From: Podocnemis expansa
Taxonomy: Eukaryota; Chordata; Testudines; Podocnemididae
Direction of reading: 5' to 3'
DNA length: 64,000 nt
NCBI GenBank assembly: GCA_007922195.1
Contig: ML682059.1
Span: 10,311,118-10,375,117, forward strand
A program made the position numbers and the translations under genes. The notes below the pieces were generated by a model. The model saw only the letters and a program-made list of their open reading frames with translations, was not told the DNA's origin and did not search any database. Below are positions 1 to 13,009 of the stretch, one piece after another; the first letter of the stretch is position 1; each line of letters starts with the position of its first letter.

Positions 1-1645
1 CCCCATTCTCCATGAGTTTTGAAAGATAATAGCCAGAGGTGCTGCTATCTCATCGGCCAATTCCCTCAGCACCCTTGGATTCAGTTCGTCCGGCCCCATG
101 GACTTGTGCACATCCAGCTTCTTTAAGCAGTCCCTAACCTGACCTTCTGTCACCAAGGGCCTCTCTTCTTCTCTCCAATCTGTCACACCCATGGTAGTGG
201 GCTGGGAGCTGACCCTACCTGTGAAAACTGAAGAAAAAAAATCATTGAGCACTTCAGCTTTTTCTTCATCCTCTGTCACGAGGATGCCTGCCCCATTCAG
301 CAAGGGACCTACACCATCCCTGATCCTCTTCTTGTTATTAACATACTTGTAGAACCCCTTCTTGTTATCCTTTACATCCCTCGCTAGCTGCAGCTCCATT
401 TGTCCTTTGGCCTTTCTGATTTTATCCCTGCAGTCCCTAGCAATATCTTTATATGCCTCCTTGGTCATCTGACCAAGCTTCCACTTCTTGTAAGCTTCCT
501 TTTTATGTTTAAGCTCAGAGCAGAGTTCTCTGCTAAGCCATTCTGGCTGCCTCACATATTTATTCTTTCTTCTAATTGGAATGGCAACTTCCTGTGCCCT
601 TAGCAGGGTTTCTTTAAAATATAACCAACTTTCTTGGACTCCTTTTCCCTTCAGATTAGCTTCCCAAGGGATCCTGCCCATCAGTTCCCTGAGGAAGCCA
701 AAATCTGCTTTTTTGAAGTCCAGGGTTTTTGTTTTGCTTCTTTCCTTCCCTCCTTTAATCAGCATCCTGAACTCAACCATGTCATGGTCACTACTTCCTA
801 GCTTGCCATTTACCTCTACGTCCCTGATCAATTGTTCCCTGTTTGTGAGCAGCAGGTCGAGAGGTGCAAGGCCCCTAGTTGGTTCCTCAAGCATTTGTGC
901 TAGAAAGTTGTCCCCAACACTATCTAAAAATTTCCTGGATTGCCCATGCACTGCTGTATTGGCCTCCCAGCAGATGTCAGGGTAATTGAAATCGCCCATC
1001 AGCACCAGGGCCTGTGATCTAGAAACTTCCGCTAGTTGTCCATAGAACACCTCATCCACCTCCTGCTTCTGGTCTGGTGGTCTATAGCAGACCCCCACAA
1101 CAACATTCCCCTTGTTGCTTTCCCCTCTCAATGTAACCCACAGACTTTCTACTGGCACGCTTCCACTTCCATAATGGAGCTCTGAGCAGTCATAGAGCTC
1201 TTTTACATATAGTGCTACTCCTCCCCCTCTTCTTCCCTGCCTGTCTTTCCTGAACAGTTTATATCCATCCATGGCAGAGCTCCAGTCATGCAGACTATTC
1301 CACCACATCTCCGTTTATTCCTATGATATCATAGTTCCTTGTCTGCGCTAGTACTTCCAATTCTTCCTGTTTATTTCCTAGGCTCCTCGCATTAGTGTAT
1401 AGGCACCTAAGGTACTTGCTCAATTGCCCTACTTTGTCAGTTTGGTTTTCAATTCTATTACATGAACCTCCTTGCGTTTTTTCTTGGAGTCCTCCTCCCT
1501 CACTCTCCTCACGTGTTGGGGCTTCAGTGGAACATTTAAGACAATTATTTGATTCCCCCCTCATGTTCCAACTACCTTCTCCTTTATTTCTCATACTAGA
1601 GTCCCAGCACCTCCCAAGTTCCATCCCTTCCTCCAGATCTCCCAC
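1..1645 (-). pseudogene. CR1 ORF2 (endonuclease-reverse transcriptase), N-terminal part, frameshifted
   Basis: The minus-strand frame begins with the CR1 ORF2 leader and enters the APE-type endonuclease at CLYTNARSLGNKQEELE. It breaks at about 1305, where one extra A compared with the plus-strand copy at 53127 throws the ITETWW motif out of frame. Beyond the break the other frame matches the 53140-54400 copy, including a GDFNYPDICWEA-type endonuclease segment and the linker to the reverse transcriptase, and seems to stay open to the window edge. The rest of the gene lies outside the window. It is inactive because of the frameshift. Confidence 0.85.
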
Positions 1646-1864
1646 ATTGCCACTTACCTGTGGGCTTTGGTCCCCTTCCCCCCTCGAACCTAGTTTAAAG
1701 CCCTCGTCACTAGGTCAGCCAGTCTGTGCCCAAATACGCTCTTCCCCTTCCTGGACAGGTGAAGGCCATCTTTGCCTATCAATCCTCTGTCCTGAAACAG
1801 GACTCCATGGTCAAGGAAGCCAAATCCCTCCTGACCACAGCATCTTCGCAGCCAGGCATTCACC

Positions 1865-2725
1865 TCAAGGATGCATCTCTCTCCTCAGGCCTCTAGCCTT
1901 GACTGGAAGGATTGATGAGAATGCCACCTGTGCTCCAAACTCCTTCACCTTTGCTCCCAGAGCCCTGAAGTCAGCTTTGATCTGCTGAGGATCACCTCTC
2001 GCCATGTCATTGGTACCCACATGGATAAGAAGCATGGGGTAGTAGTCTGAGGGGCGGATGATTTTTGGCAGTCCTTCCGTAACATCTCGGATACGGGCAC
2101 CTGGCAGGCAGCATACCTCCCTAGAGGCCTTGTCAGGGTGACAGATGTGTGCGTCCATTCCTCTCAGGAGGGAGTCCCCAATCACCACAACCCTAAGTTT
2201 CCTCTTATGTGAGGTGGCTGTGATCTGCCCAGCCTTTGGGGTGGATGGCCTCTCCTCTACCTCCTTCATCGTGTCCAGCACCGCATAACGGTTCCTCACC
2301 ACAACGGATGGTGGGATGTGGGCAGGCATGGAGCACTGTCTATGGCCAGAGGTGACCAGCTGCCACTTTCCTCCCTCTGCCATAGGCATCCCATCCTTTA
2401 CCAGAGCTGTGACAGTAGCTTTTGGCACTGGGATAGGGACCTCCTCCTTGCAGGTCTCATCGTGGACACTGTCAAGGAACTTTTCCAGAGCATATATACC
2501 CTGGAGTCGTGACACCTCCTCCTGTAACTCTCCTACCTGTTTCCGGAGAGATGCCACCAGAAGGCACCTATCACATAGGCTCATCTCCCTTGCCTGATCA
2601 TCAGTGGCAGGAAAATGAAGGCCACAGTCCTTGCAAATCCACACCAGGATCTGGGTGGAGATATCCATGGACAGACACTGTCTGGCTACAAACAGTGGCA
2701 AAGGAAACAGCAGGGGTGCTGACAA
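1865..2725 (-). CDS. CR1 ORF1 protein: zinc-finger/coiled-coil plus SGNH esterase-like domain
   Basis: An uninterrupted 286-codon frame on the minus strand. Residues 30-60 hold a cysteine cluster (WICKDCGLHFP and CDRC), followed by a short leucine/glutamate-rich coiled coil (LRKQVGELQEEVSRLQ). From about residue 178 there is an SGNH/GDSL hydrolase-like domain: block I VVVIGDSLLRGMD with the presumed catalytic Ser, and later HVGTNDMARGD with the GxND block. CR1 ORF1 proteins of birds and reptiles are known to combine a zinc finger with such an esterase and are thought to bind RNA or lipid in the retrotransposition particle. No stop or frameshift was seen. It lies just upstream of ORF2 on the same strand. 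The start is the first ATG of the open frame. Confidence 0.85.
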   Translation of the reverse strand: MSAPLLFPLPLFVARQCLSMDISTQILVWICKDCGLHFPATDDQAREMSLCDRCLLVASLRKQVGELQEEVSRLQGIYALEKFLDSVHDETCKEEVPIPVPKATVTALVKDGMPMAEGGKWQLVTSGHRQCSMPAHIPPSVVVRNRYAVLDTMKEVEERPSTPKAGQITATSHKRKLRVVVIGDSLLRGMDAHICHPDKASREVCCLPGARIRDVTEGLPKIIRPSDYYPMLLIHVGTNDMARGDPQQIKADFRALGAKVKEFGAQVAFSSILPVKARGLRREMHP

Positions 2726-3008
2726 GCAGTGCGGCTCCTCCTCACCATCTTGGCCTCCCCTAGCTCCCTCACAAACTCCCCTGTTTGCAGTCCTCTGGTC
2801 GCTCTAGCAGTGGCTTTTAAAGGCCTTCTCTGCCTAGGTCAGCTCTTGCCCCTTGCTAGTCACACAGGGGGCAGGCCAATCACAAGGCTGCTAGAGGCTG
2901 CTAGAAGCTGGTGATTAAAGGGGATCAGGGAACAATGGTGCAAACAACCCCCACCCAATCACACAAGCATAGTCCCACAACTAACAGTAATCACCTGGAG
3001 GGAAAAAA

Positions 3009-3010
<2 letters not shown>

Positions 3011-3056
<46 letters not shown>

Positions 3057-3066
3057 NNNNNNNNNN

Positions 3067-3113
<47 letters not shown>
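3011..3113. repeat. (CA)n microsatellite containing a 10-base assembly gap
   Basis: A pure CA dinucleotide run from 3011 to 3113 is interrupted by ten N at 3057-3066. The true repeat length is unknown. It sits in the 5' region of the left CR1. Confidence 0.98.
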
Positions 3114-3116
<3 letters not shown>

Positions 3117-3429
3117 GCAGCAAAGCACCTGGAAGGAAAAAGACACAATCCAATCACTTACCTAGGATGCACCTGGCACCAACTCCTTCCCTCACAAACT
3201 CCCCTGTTTGCATGTTTGAATGTTCCCTTTTGACCTCTTCCAACAGAACAACAGTAACAGATATGGAAGCAGTTCATTTACCTTGCTAACCTCTTAACAG
3301 GATATACGTAAACATCATCAAGAAACCACTAATGATACACATGCATATCAAAGCCCTAACCTACTTGTAACACCACCACTGTATTTTCCTGTAAATATGT
3401 CTTCATTGCCCAAATCTAGTCTCTGTATT

Positions 3430-3800
3430 TTACAAGATGGCTTGGCCTTCTCAGGCCTAACATGACACCCCTAAGCACTTTTGTTGCCCTTCTCTGTACC
3501 TTTTCCAGTTCCAATAGATCTAATTTTGTGAAGGGGCCATCTAGAATGGCACATGGCACTCAACTCCATGGTACATCCACACCTTGTATAGTGCCATTAT
3601 TATATCTCCTATCTAGTAATGCAGACTCTGAAAGTAACAACAATTATTTCCTTTCTAGACTGGCATAGATGGTAGACCTGCAGCAAGGGAGATTTACATT
3701 AGATATTGGGAAAAACTTTCTAACTGTAAGGGTAACTGAGCTCTGAAAGAGGCTTCCAAGGGAGGTTGTGAAATTGCCATCTTTGTAGGCTTCAAGGCAT
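3430..3800. mobile_element. Two short CR1 3'-region remnants in opposite orientation
   Basis: 3465-3600 reads like the reverse complement of a CR1 3' region (a 'ttttgttgcccttctctgtacc' type segment). 3640-3800 reads in the sense direction: the 'aaaaactttctaactgtaagggt ... ccaagggaggttgtgaaattgccatctttg' segment parallels the CR1 3' coding end at 55675-55760. Both are old and diverged. 3215-3430 shows nothing recognisable. Confidence 0.6.
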
Positions 3801-5076
<1,276 letters not shown>

Positions 5077-8000
5077 TCCTGGCTTTACTACTGAAGAGCA
5101 CTTTAAAGATCCATATCTGCTCCTGGGTGGTGTGTTCAGAAGGTTAATAGCTTAATTGCTCTACCTCACTGAGGAAACAGAAGGATATTGCTGCCTTTTG
5201 ATACTTTTATGGGAACATCAGTTGTTTGCCCCAGGATTTCTGTGGACATGGTAAACATTTGTGTTTGGGTCTTTTTTGTGCACTAAAAACACCTCTTTCC
5301 CAGGACACTGAAAAACATTGTGTAGTCTAGTTTTATTTTTATTAATGTGTAACTCATTTTTAAAAGTTGATTACTGGTCTTAACTTTTCATTAACTATGC
5401 TGAAGACATGAAGATTATTTTTAAGATAGTGGAGCTGATTCACTGAATGGTATACAGTGCATTGAGGGTTTTAAGTGATGGTTTTATTTGTGGTTGGTAC
5501 AGAGTATTCTGAACCACTGCAAAAATTTTCTTTGATTCAGGTTTTGAATGTACTATTGCAGTATAACTTTCTAGCTATTAAGCTTAATCTATTGGACACC
5601 TACCTTAAGTTACAAAAGTGACCTCATTCAGTTGTGGGGAACATAATTTATGCAATTATATTTTGTACACTGTTACTGTGCTTTCACTTCTTCAGAACAT
5701 TGCATTGCCTTCAAAATAGATTGTACTATACCAGTAAGTGCCAGTTCTGAGCCTTTCTAATGCAAATCAATAGGAACATGTGGTTTCAAAACAGTAGACT
5801 AAAAAATTCAGTTATTCATTTGCTTAATTACATAATTAACTTTCTATTTGGCATGTAGCTACATCATTCATGGAATACACTTATTACCAAGATCTAATTC
5901 TTAAACCACTATGGGACTTAAATTGTATGCAAATCAGTTAATTCAGTGTTATGTTCTATAACTGTGCTTCACATTTAATAAGTTCTAATTACAGTATCTA
6001 AGAATAACTTAATGAAGTGGTATTCTTAAAATATTTAAGATTGGTCTAAAAAGTAAGAGGGTGAAAAGTTTTTACAGTAGAAGGGAAGAAGCTTTACTCT
6101 TTGAAGCCACTTGAAATTTACTTTCAGTTTCTCAAACTTTTTCTATTCTCAAAGAACAGTATTAGTTGCCAAGAAAAGAATTAACTTTGTATATAATTAG
6201 AGATAATTAGCAGTACTTTTGGGGCTTGTTTTTAGAAAGTTAAAAACTGCTCTCAAGTTACACATAGTAAACACATGTATATCTGCAGGGCTTTGGAGAC
6301 TACACCGCAAGGTTCTGGTACCCATGTTACAGCTGCAAGAGCAGAGATTCAAACAGGTCCATCTTATCATAGGATTTTCTCAAATTAAGATACAAAATGT
6401 ATCACTACCTACTTGAATGTCTATTAAATTGTTAAATGTGAATTTTTTAAAAAATCCTAAAGAATAATCTTTTTGTCCTGAAGCCGAAGGATTGTTCTAT
6501 GCACATCAACTCTCACTTGTACCCCACCCCAGCAGTCATAATCTCTGTCACTCACATACACCCTTTTGGTAGTGCACCTATCTTACACCACATGCTGCAA
6601 TTTTAACTTTGCTCCACTATAAACCTTTATGCTCCTCCTTAAGTGGTTTTTCCCCCCTCCCCCCAGTAGTTGCATGGAGAAAAAATAGTCTGGACAAGGG
6701 ATGTCATAATTGCACTTAAGGGTGTGTTGACGTGGTCTGTGGTATATGCTAGTTGTACTAAAAGTAAGATGTGTGTACGTGTGGGTGAAGGAGAAGAGGA
6801 TATGTATTATTAGATGGCATAAGGTTTAACTTCCTTGCTTTCTCAGGTGTCTGCTATGAACTGTGTAATGTATAGCAACCCCAAGTGCTTCAGTCTTGTT
6901 TCCTAGCATTGTAATGCTTAACTGGGGGATAAAACTTAAATGAAATGGGGATTGTAGGCCTGTGGTGGGGGGACAGAAGTGGAATTGCTGACTGGATATT
7001 TTATTACCACTGAGCATGAACATCCTATTCTGCTGTAGAACAAAGTCTGGCAGAAAAGCGAAGCTCTTGGTGAATGATTGGGTCTGAGCATACACTAATT
7101 TGATGTTTGCCTGTGCCTGCCCCATCTAACTAATCATGCTGGTATGGCCTCTGCTCCATCAATATATTTGTGTGTATTTGGCCACAATCAGTTTGTGTGC
7201 ATAATCAGTCATGTCTATGTGCACTCAGACTCCTTCAATCGCGATTGAGGTGCATGGCACATCAGCTTCCATTTATAACATGAATGGCTGAAAAATAACC
7301 CTGAATGTACTATCTGTTGCATGAGATCTGTTCAGCATCCACCTCTTTACCAGGTTTTCTGTAGATATGTGGTACCCTTTTTTTAAGGGATTGATCAACA
7401 ATAAAAAGTAGAACTGCCAAGGTACAGCCAGAACCAAATTTCAAAGACTTCCCATTTAAAAAAAAAAAAATTGAGAAACCAAGTGATAACTTGCACAGTT
7501 GATTATACCCTCTGAATTTCTGACTCTGGATGATATTTTGTGCTAGTTGGCTCACGGTTTTAGAGGAAAACATATATTTTTCCATTTTGGATACAGAGCC
7601 AATTATGGAGTACCCATCAGGTGTCTCCATAACTCTGTATTCTGTAAGTGATTTTTAGGTTTTATTTTTAGAAAAATATTTTCTGACCTTTTACAATAGC
7701 AGTAAAAGGGATATATTTCACAGCTATGATTTTAAAAACAAAATTAAACACTTTTTTAAAATACAATGTTCATCACACTCAGTTAGATCCAGATGTACAA
7801 CACTCAGCCAGCAATCTGTTCCAGTCAGCTGTAATATAAGTGATTATATAATGCTGTCTCTCACCTAGTACTGTAGCTTTCTCTTGAAGGCTGCATTTTT
7901 TTCTAAATTTGTCCTGAGTTTTTCAATATTTCATAGTAGAACCATGCAAAAAGAAGCTGGATTGATATTGTCTGATTTTAATGATTATTTTTGAGGACAA

Positions 8001-9415
8001 ACATTATTTGAATATCATAAAATGCAAAACAGAAATATTGCGAATAAGCCTAAATGTACCTTGGGTTCAGATGGCATCATAAATTTGTTTTGTTCTTGTT
8101 TTTTCCATTATAAAATCAGAATGCTGTTATGAATGGGTGTGTCTGTATATTATATGTAGCTTTTTATATCTGTTAGTGTAAAATCATATATCTATGTGCA
8201 CACAGGCACACATTAATATTTTTTAAATTCAGCTTGTAAATCACCAGTTCTGCTCTGGAAATCCAGGGGGACCAAAATATTTTAGCACTCAAATATTAAT
8301 TTTATATCATCTCAAGGATATACCAAAACAGTTTGATATTAGAAGTACTGATGCAAATGTTTATTGTAAATATGCATATATTATACATTCACGTCAAGGT
8401 TCATGCGTTTTATTAAATTGACATTCTAGTAGTATTGAAGCCTCACTTCAAATTACAGACATGGCCAGATGGCTGTGGACATACATAGAAGGATTGTTGG
8501 AAATAGACTTGTCTTGAAAAGACTCAGTCTCCTTTAGACATGCTGGAATTCTTCAGGGACCTTCCAACCTTGAAAGCTGGAATTCTGGGATGTCTTTATG
8601 CTGTCTGTTCAGTGCTGGCACTCTTTGGCCTCCAACTTAAACTTCTTTCACTTGTAATCCTAATGAGAGGTTTGTATATAGGGTTAATAATATTGGGATT
8701 GACTCTGTGAGGATTTTCAGCTATCAAGTGAAGTCAGAGGCTTTTTTTATTATTATTATTTCACAAAATAATTTTGTGAGTTGGGTGCCATGAAATCTAC
8801 CCTCTAGCCTAGCTCCTTGTTTATATTGTGCCATTGAAAAGATTGAGGGTGTTTTGAAATTATATTACATGTAAAAGAAAAGCTTCAGTATGTCAGTTGC
8901 TTTAAACTTCAATTACCTCTTAAAAGACCAAGGTACATTTACCTCATTGTGTATATAATGTTTAATATTTTTCACAACATTCTCCATGTTTGCATTTACA
9001 TGTTTCTCAAAAAACATGGTTATTGCTAAATTTATAAACTTCAGTGGTACTAACTGTATTGTTGATCGTGCCCAAAATACACGCCTTTTGTTTTCTGTAT
9101 TTTATTGTATTGCTGTAAGTTTATTGCTGCTTTGTCAATGTAGCATTTGCTCTTCCAGAGCTGTGTGGATAATGCCTTGTATAAATTCTGCATTTCGGGT
9201 GATAAGAATCCTGTACAGATGAGTTTGTCATTTTTTAAAACCTTACACAGTTGTGCATTTCCCCTTATATTTCTGAGAATTATGTATTGTATTTGTAGAG
9301 TATACAGTACAATGGATTGTAAATAAGAAGTAGAAGAGTGATGCTTATGTTAAGTGCTAACACTACAGTAGAAAGATTAAAGCAATGAAAATAAATTACT
9401 TTTTTCAAAGTAGAT
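5077..9415 (+). other. TGFBR1: TGFBR1 3' untranslated region
   Basis: AT-rich sequence, free of recognised transposons, running from the TAA stop to a polyadenylation signal about 4.3 kb downstream. TGFBR1 transcripts are known to have a very long 3' UTR of several kb, so this extent is expected. It has many T/A-rich and ATTTA-like stretches typical of regulated 3' UTRs. The UTR end is inferred from the signal at 9390 and from transposon-like sequence beginning beyond it. Small open frames here are not considered real. Confidence 0.7.
9390..9395 (+). terminator. Candidate polyadenylation signal of TGFBR1
   Basis: AATAAA, followed by T-rich sequence within about 20 bases. It is the last canonical signal before degraded transposon sequence. 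Earlier signals could give shorter isoforms. Confidence 0.55.
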
Positions 9416-10649
9416 AAGTGAGCTGTGTCTTGCCTCTTGGAAGAAAAAGGGGAAACATTCTATAAATACCATAGTTACAGTAAACAGGATGCTCTGATCT
9501 ACTGTGGCCACTTTTGTCAGGCATATGGTAGAAAATTTGTTTGGTGTGGGAGGTCTCTGCTGGTGTGATAGCAGAGATGGCTTGCCAACTCTTGTGCCAA
9601 CCATAAGGGAAGTGAGGGAGTTCCTGGATCTCCATCACATAATCTGCCTCCTGCATAGGTCTAACCTTGTTCTTCAGGAATTTGCCTATGTGCTGAAGCA
9701 TGAGGTTTAATATTACTTCTAAACATCTCATAATAGTTCTTGATCAATATAAGTATCCAGTCCCTTCTGTGAAAATTATTGTTAGGTTTTTTGAACAGCT
9801 CTACCTCAACCAGTACATGTGCCTCTGCAGCAGAAGATTTTTGTTAGCAGTCTGTTCAGTCCACAATGCATCCTGCATATCTTAATGTTGCATATTGAGG
9901 CTTTATAGGGCTGCACAGGCAAACCGCCGTTAGTTCCTTCTCATCCATATTGAATGCTTGAATTTCTGGAAATCAGTCACCTCAAAAGAGTTCAAGGATT
10001 TGCAACACAATTTGACATTTTACAATCACTGTCATTCAGAGTTACGTTCCTTATTGATGAAGCACAGCTGGACTCCCACACATTGGCAGTTGCCTGCTAT
10101 GATGATTCCATCTTGCAAATGAACAGATTTAAAAAAAAAATTCTCTCCAAGGACTCAATTTTTCTCCCTCCTCTCACCTAATTCTTTAGTGGCAGATACA
10201 GTGAACAAATTGGGTGAGCAGTTCTACTCCAAGTCTACCCTGTATAATAAGGACTAGAAGTGCTTGGACCTCTGTAGATGGAAATTCTGCTCATCCATGA
10301 TCCTTAAACTCCAGATCACAAACAATCCAGACTACAATACATCAACTTCTATTGATCATTGTTTATAGAATCAGTGGTTGGGCCATTTCTGAGAGTCAGC
10401 TGCTAACCAGAACTTCACATCAAGCATGCATAAATGCTGAAGGCTGCATGGACAGGTCCATCTCTTCAGTGGTAGTTGTGTACAGTGTGTCAGTCATGGC
10501 TCCAAGTATTGGTGTTCCTCAGCAGTTCAGGACACTGTCAAAGATCTTCCCTTCAGGGGTCTGAAGCAGTTTTCATAGATCACAGGTGAACCTGCAGGAG
10601 CATTTTACAATCTCCAGGTATTGACGCACTAGGAGTAAAAGATTTTAGC
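9416..10649. other. Unclassified intergenic sequence, possibly degraded transposon
   Basis: Several medium open frames occur on both strands (for example 9405-9731 on the minus strand), but none gives a recognisable protein. The stretch just before 10650 may be decayed DIRS gag. I cannot support a specific call. Confidence 0.3.
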
Positions 10650-11720
10650 AGGTAACAAACTGTCCAAAGAGCTACCTGGTTCAATTCTATGGTTTTCTTG
10701 TACCTCAATGAGTGGCTGATCAAGGGTCAACCATAAAAGCAGTACTGTCACCCACTTAGATAGCCCTTTCTCTTTTCCTGTAATTGGGTTTTCAACACAA
10801 TGTAAGAAAAGCCACATGAACCTCTGAATAGAAAATAAAATTTGTGGAGGCATCCTTGGATTCATTTGACAGCCAGGGCCCACTTCCCTTTTCATATCAT
10901 TATTAAATCTGGCCAGTACCATGCAAGGGAATTCTCCATACTTCAGGAAAGAACTGTTTATAGCTTCTGGGTCATAAAGTAGCTTGCACATTTTGGTATT
11001 AATCATATGAGAGAGTCTCCATTGCTTCCAGGAGCTGGCTCAAAAAGGTCTATGTATTCATCAGAAACAGCTGTTAATATCCCTTTGTGTAAAGCATGCT
11101 GTAGACTGACAAAAGATCAGCTCAATGTCAGTCCAATCCTTCCTTTCTTTTGTCCAACTCCAATGATCACTGGGACAATGGGTGCATCCCTTTTGGAATC
11201 GGAAGCTTACCTCAATACTTCTAAGGCTCTAGGCAGATGGTGACCTCAAGAAACCAGTCTTCATATCAACCTGTTTGGTACTCAGAGCAGTTAGGAATTC
11301 CTGCCTTCATTTTCTACCCTTCATGGGGGACATATCAATTGGGATTATGACAGAGAACGTAGAAAACAAAGGGAAGCAAAACTTCTCTTGCTATGCACAG
11401 AAGCATTGAAACTAGAACTGTTGTATAGCTTATAAGATCCATATCTCAGCTGTCTACCTTCCTGGTACGCAAAACACAATAGCTAATCCTATCAGCTGGT
11501 ATTTTTTTTTTTTCCCCAGTACTATGAATGGAAATGGGTTTTTCCATGGTATGCTCCAGACTTGGAGGTTTCTAAAGATGGATCTCTTTGCTACCTTTCC
11601 TTTAAGTGAAGGCCAAGGTCATCTCCCTATGATCATGATTACTTCTATGTCATTCATGCAACCACCACCCTTCTTGCCAGCCAAAACATATCCAGAAGAA
11701 CAGTTAGTTTGGCATGTCAG
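10650..11720 (+). mobile_element. DIRS-type retroelement remnant (RT-RNase H region), heavily decayed
   Basis: Frames on the plus strand broken by stops resemble DIRS-type polyprotein. Around 10695-10725 the sequence reads YLNEWLIKG (RT catalytic block, YLDDWLIK in better copies). A GASL...GRW stretch at 11185-11240 parallels the RNase H start. PQETSLHIN occurs at about 11246-11272. Around 11385-11500 a CTEALKLE segment is followed by an AVYLPG-type end, and MDLFATF occurs at about 11578. The same blocks occur in order in the better preserved DIRS copies at 34380-36800 and, on the minus strand, at 52660-50600. It is clearly inactive. Confidence 0.7.
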
Positions 11721-13005
11721 AGGAGCAAGAAAAGAGCAGTGGACAACCACACAGACCCAACAGGATCAGCACAGAGAAGGAAAGGGGGGGGGGGTCAAGG
11801 AGCAAAGAGACAGCATAAAAGACTGGAAGTTTCGATCAGAATTCATTGGTAAGCTTCATCAAAAGGCACTGGTGCATCTCGGGTTTTGAGGGGCCAGGCT
11901 GAGTTTGTCGTGCTCTCATAACTGAAAGGTAATCCTTTGCTAGAACAGAATAGACGGAACTTTTGATGAACCAGAAGGGATCTGCAAAAAGGTAGTGAGA
12001 GTAAAGAGTGTTTAAGTTTGCATGTGAATAAAGCTGAGTGTCTGGCATATGTGAGGGTCCAGTGCAGCCAGCCAGCAACTGTCTGAATAATATTTGCTTA
12101 GATAATTTGTTTCCATAGATATTAAGACTATTAAGGACTTTTCCATTTTAATAGTTTTAGAACTTTGTTTACCACAGTAAGATTGGCAGTGTACGTGTAA
12201 TTGTTTTCAGTTTTTGAATCTCACTGTATTAATACTTGAATTAAATAAACATTAGCTTTTGTTTTCAAAGAAAATACTGCTCTTAGTGTTTTGATTCTTG
12301 ATCAGGGGGCTATATCTATTTCCTGAGGTTATTGAAAAAACATTAGGTGGGCAGATGCACAGATTTTATCCCAGAAGATTAGGAAAAATAGTGTTAATAG
12401 GTGATTTTAACTTTCTGGAGTAATAAATTGGCATCTCTTACAGGGTGGGCTTGCTTGCCTAAAAAGAAATAGATACTAGATGGTAAAATCTTTTTGAAGA
12501 GGTTAAAACTGAAAATCATGTTTAAATGTGTTTAAAATAAAGGCTTTTGTATGGGTAGAATTTGAATGTATTTGTTTGTGCGTGCATGCATGCATACATG
12601 CTTGTGCACAATACATACACGAATAACATGCACACTACATATCAGTTGCACAGCTGCAACATGAAAACACAAATTAGCACAATTTAGTGGTACACATACT
12701 TGCATAATTATGTAAACTAACACTAACATGAGTACACAACCAAACACAGCTACATACCACAGATAACTTTGTATACACACTGTAGTAAGGCATAGCTATA
12801 CAAATCCATACAACTGCATGACAAAAATACACAAAGCACTAATGAAGCCTCTGGATGGGGTGAGTCAAATTGTGATGAAAGTAGTAGTTTGGTATCCCAT
12901 GCTTGGTGTCTCCAGGAACACTAAAGAAGTAGATCAAGATACAGTAAAAAGAGATTTGACATCCAAGCCTAGTATTTTTATAACACTGTTAAAGAATGGG
13001 GAGAG
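11721..13005. other. Intergenic sequence between the DIRS remnant and the provirus
   Basis: AT-rich DNA. A GTGATTTTAACTTTC stretch near 12400 is reminiscent of a LINE endonuclease GDFN motif but is too short to assign. 12570-12780 is rich in CA/TG steps. No gene is seen. Confidence 0.4.
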
Positions 13006-13009
13006 GGTG
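13006..13009. repeat. Left target-site duplication of the provirus
   Basis: ggtg directly before the 5' LTR, matched by ggtg at 31679-31682 directly after the 3' LTR. A 4-bp duplication is typical of gammaretroviruses and spumaviruses. Confidence 0.75.

Larger units (their letters stand above)
1..3215 (-). mobile_element. CR1 LINE, 5' portion (continues past the left window edge)
   Basis: The minus strand carries a CR1-clade non-LTR retrotransposon: a 5' untranslated region, an esterase-type ORF1 and the first part of ORF2. Positions 1-1400 are nearly the same sequence, in reverse, as the plus-strand CR1 at 53050-54370, which confirms the family. The 5' limit is uncertain. The phrase around 2766-2789 recurs at 3189-3212, on both sides of a CA microsatellite, so the 5' region probably has a duplicated promoter-like unit. 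The element lies upstream of the TGFBR1 terminal exon and so sits in an intron. Confidence 0.9.

Noticed and set aside
400..1988. Plus-strand open frames of 60-200 codons
   Set aside because: Antisense to CR1 ORF2 and ORF1; no family signature of their own.
2911..3165. Open frames through the CA repeat (His-Thr or Val-Cys runs)
   Set aside because: A microsatellite with an N gap; no coding value.
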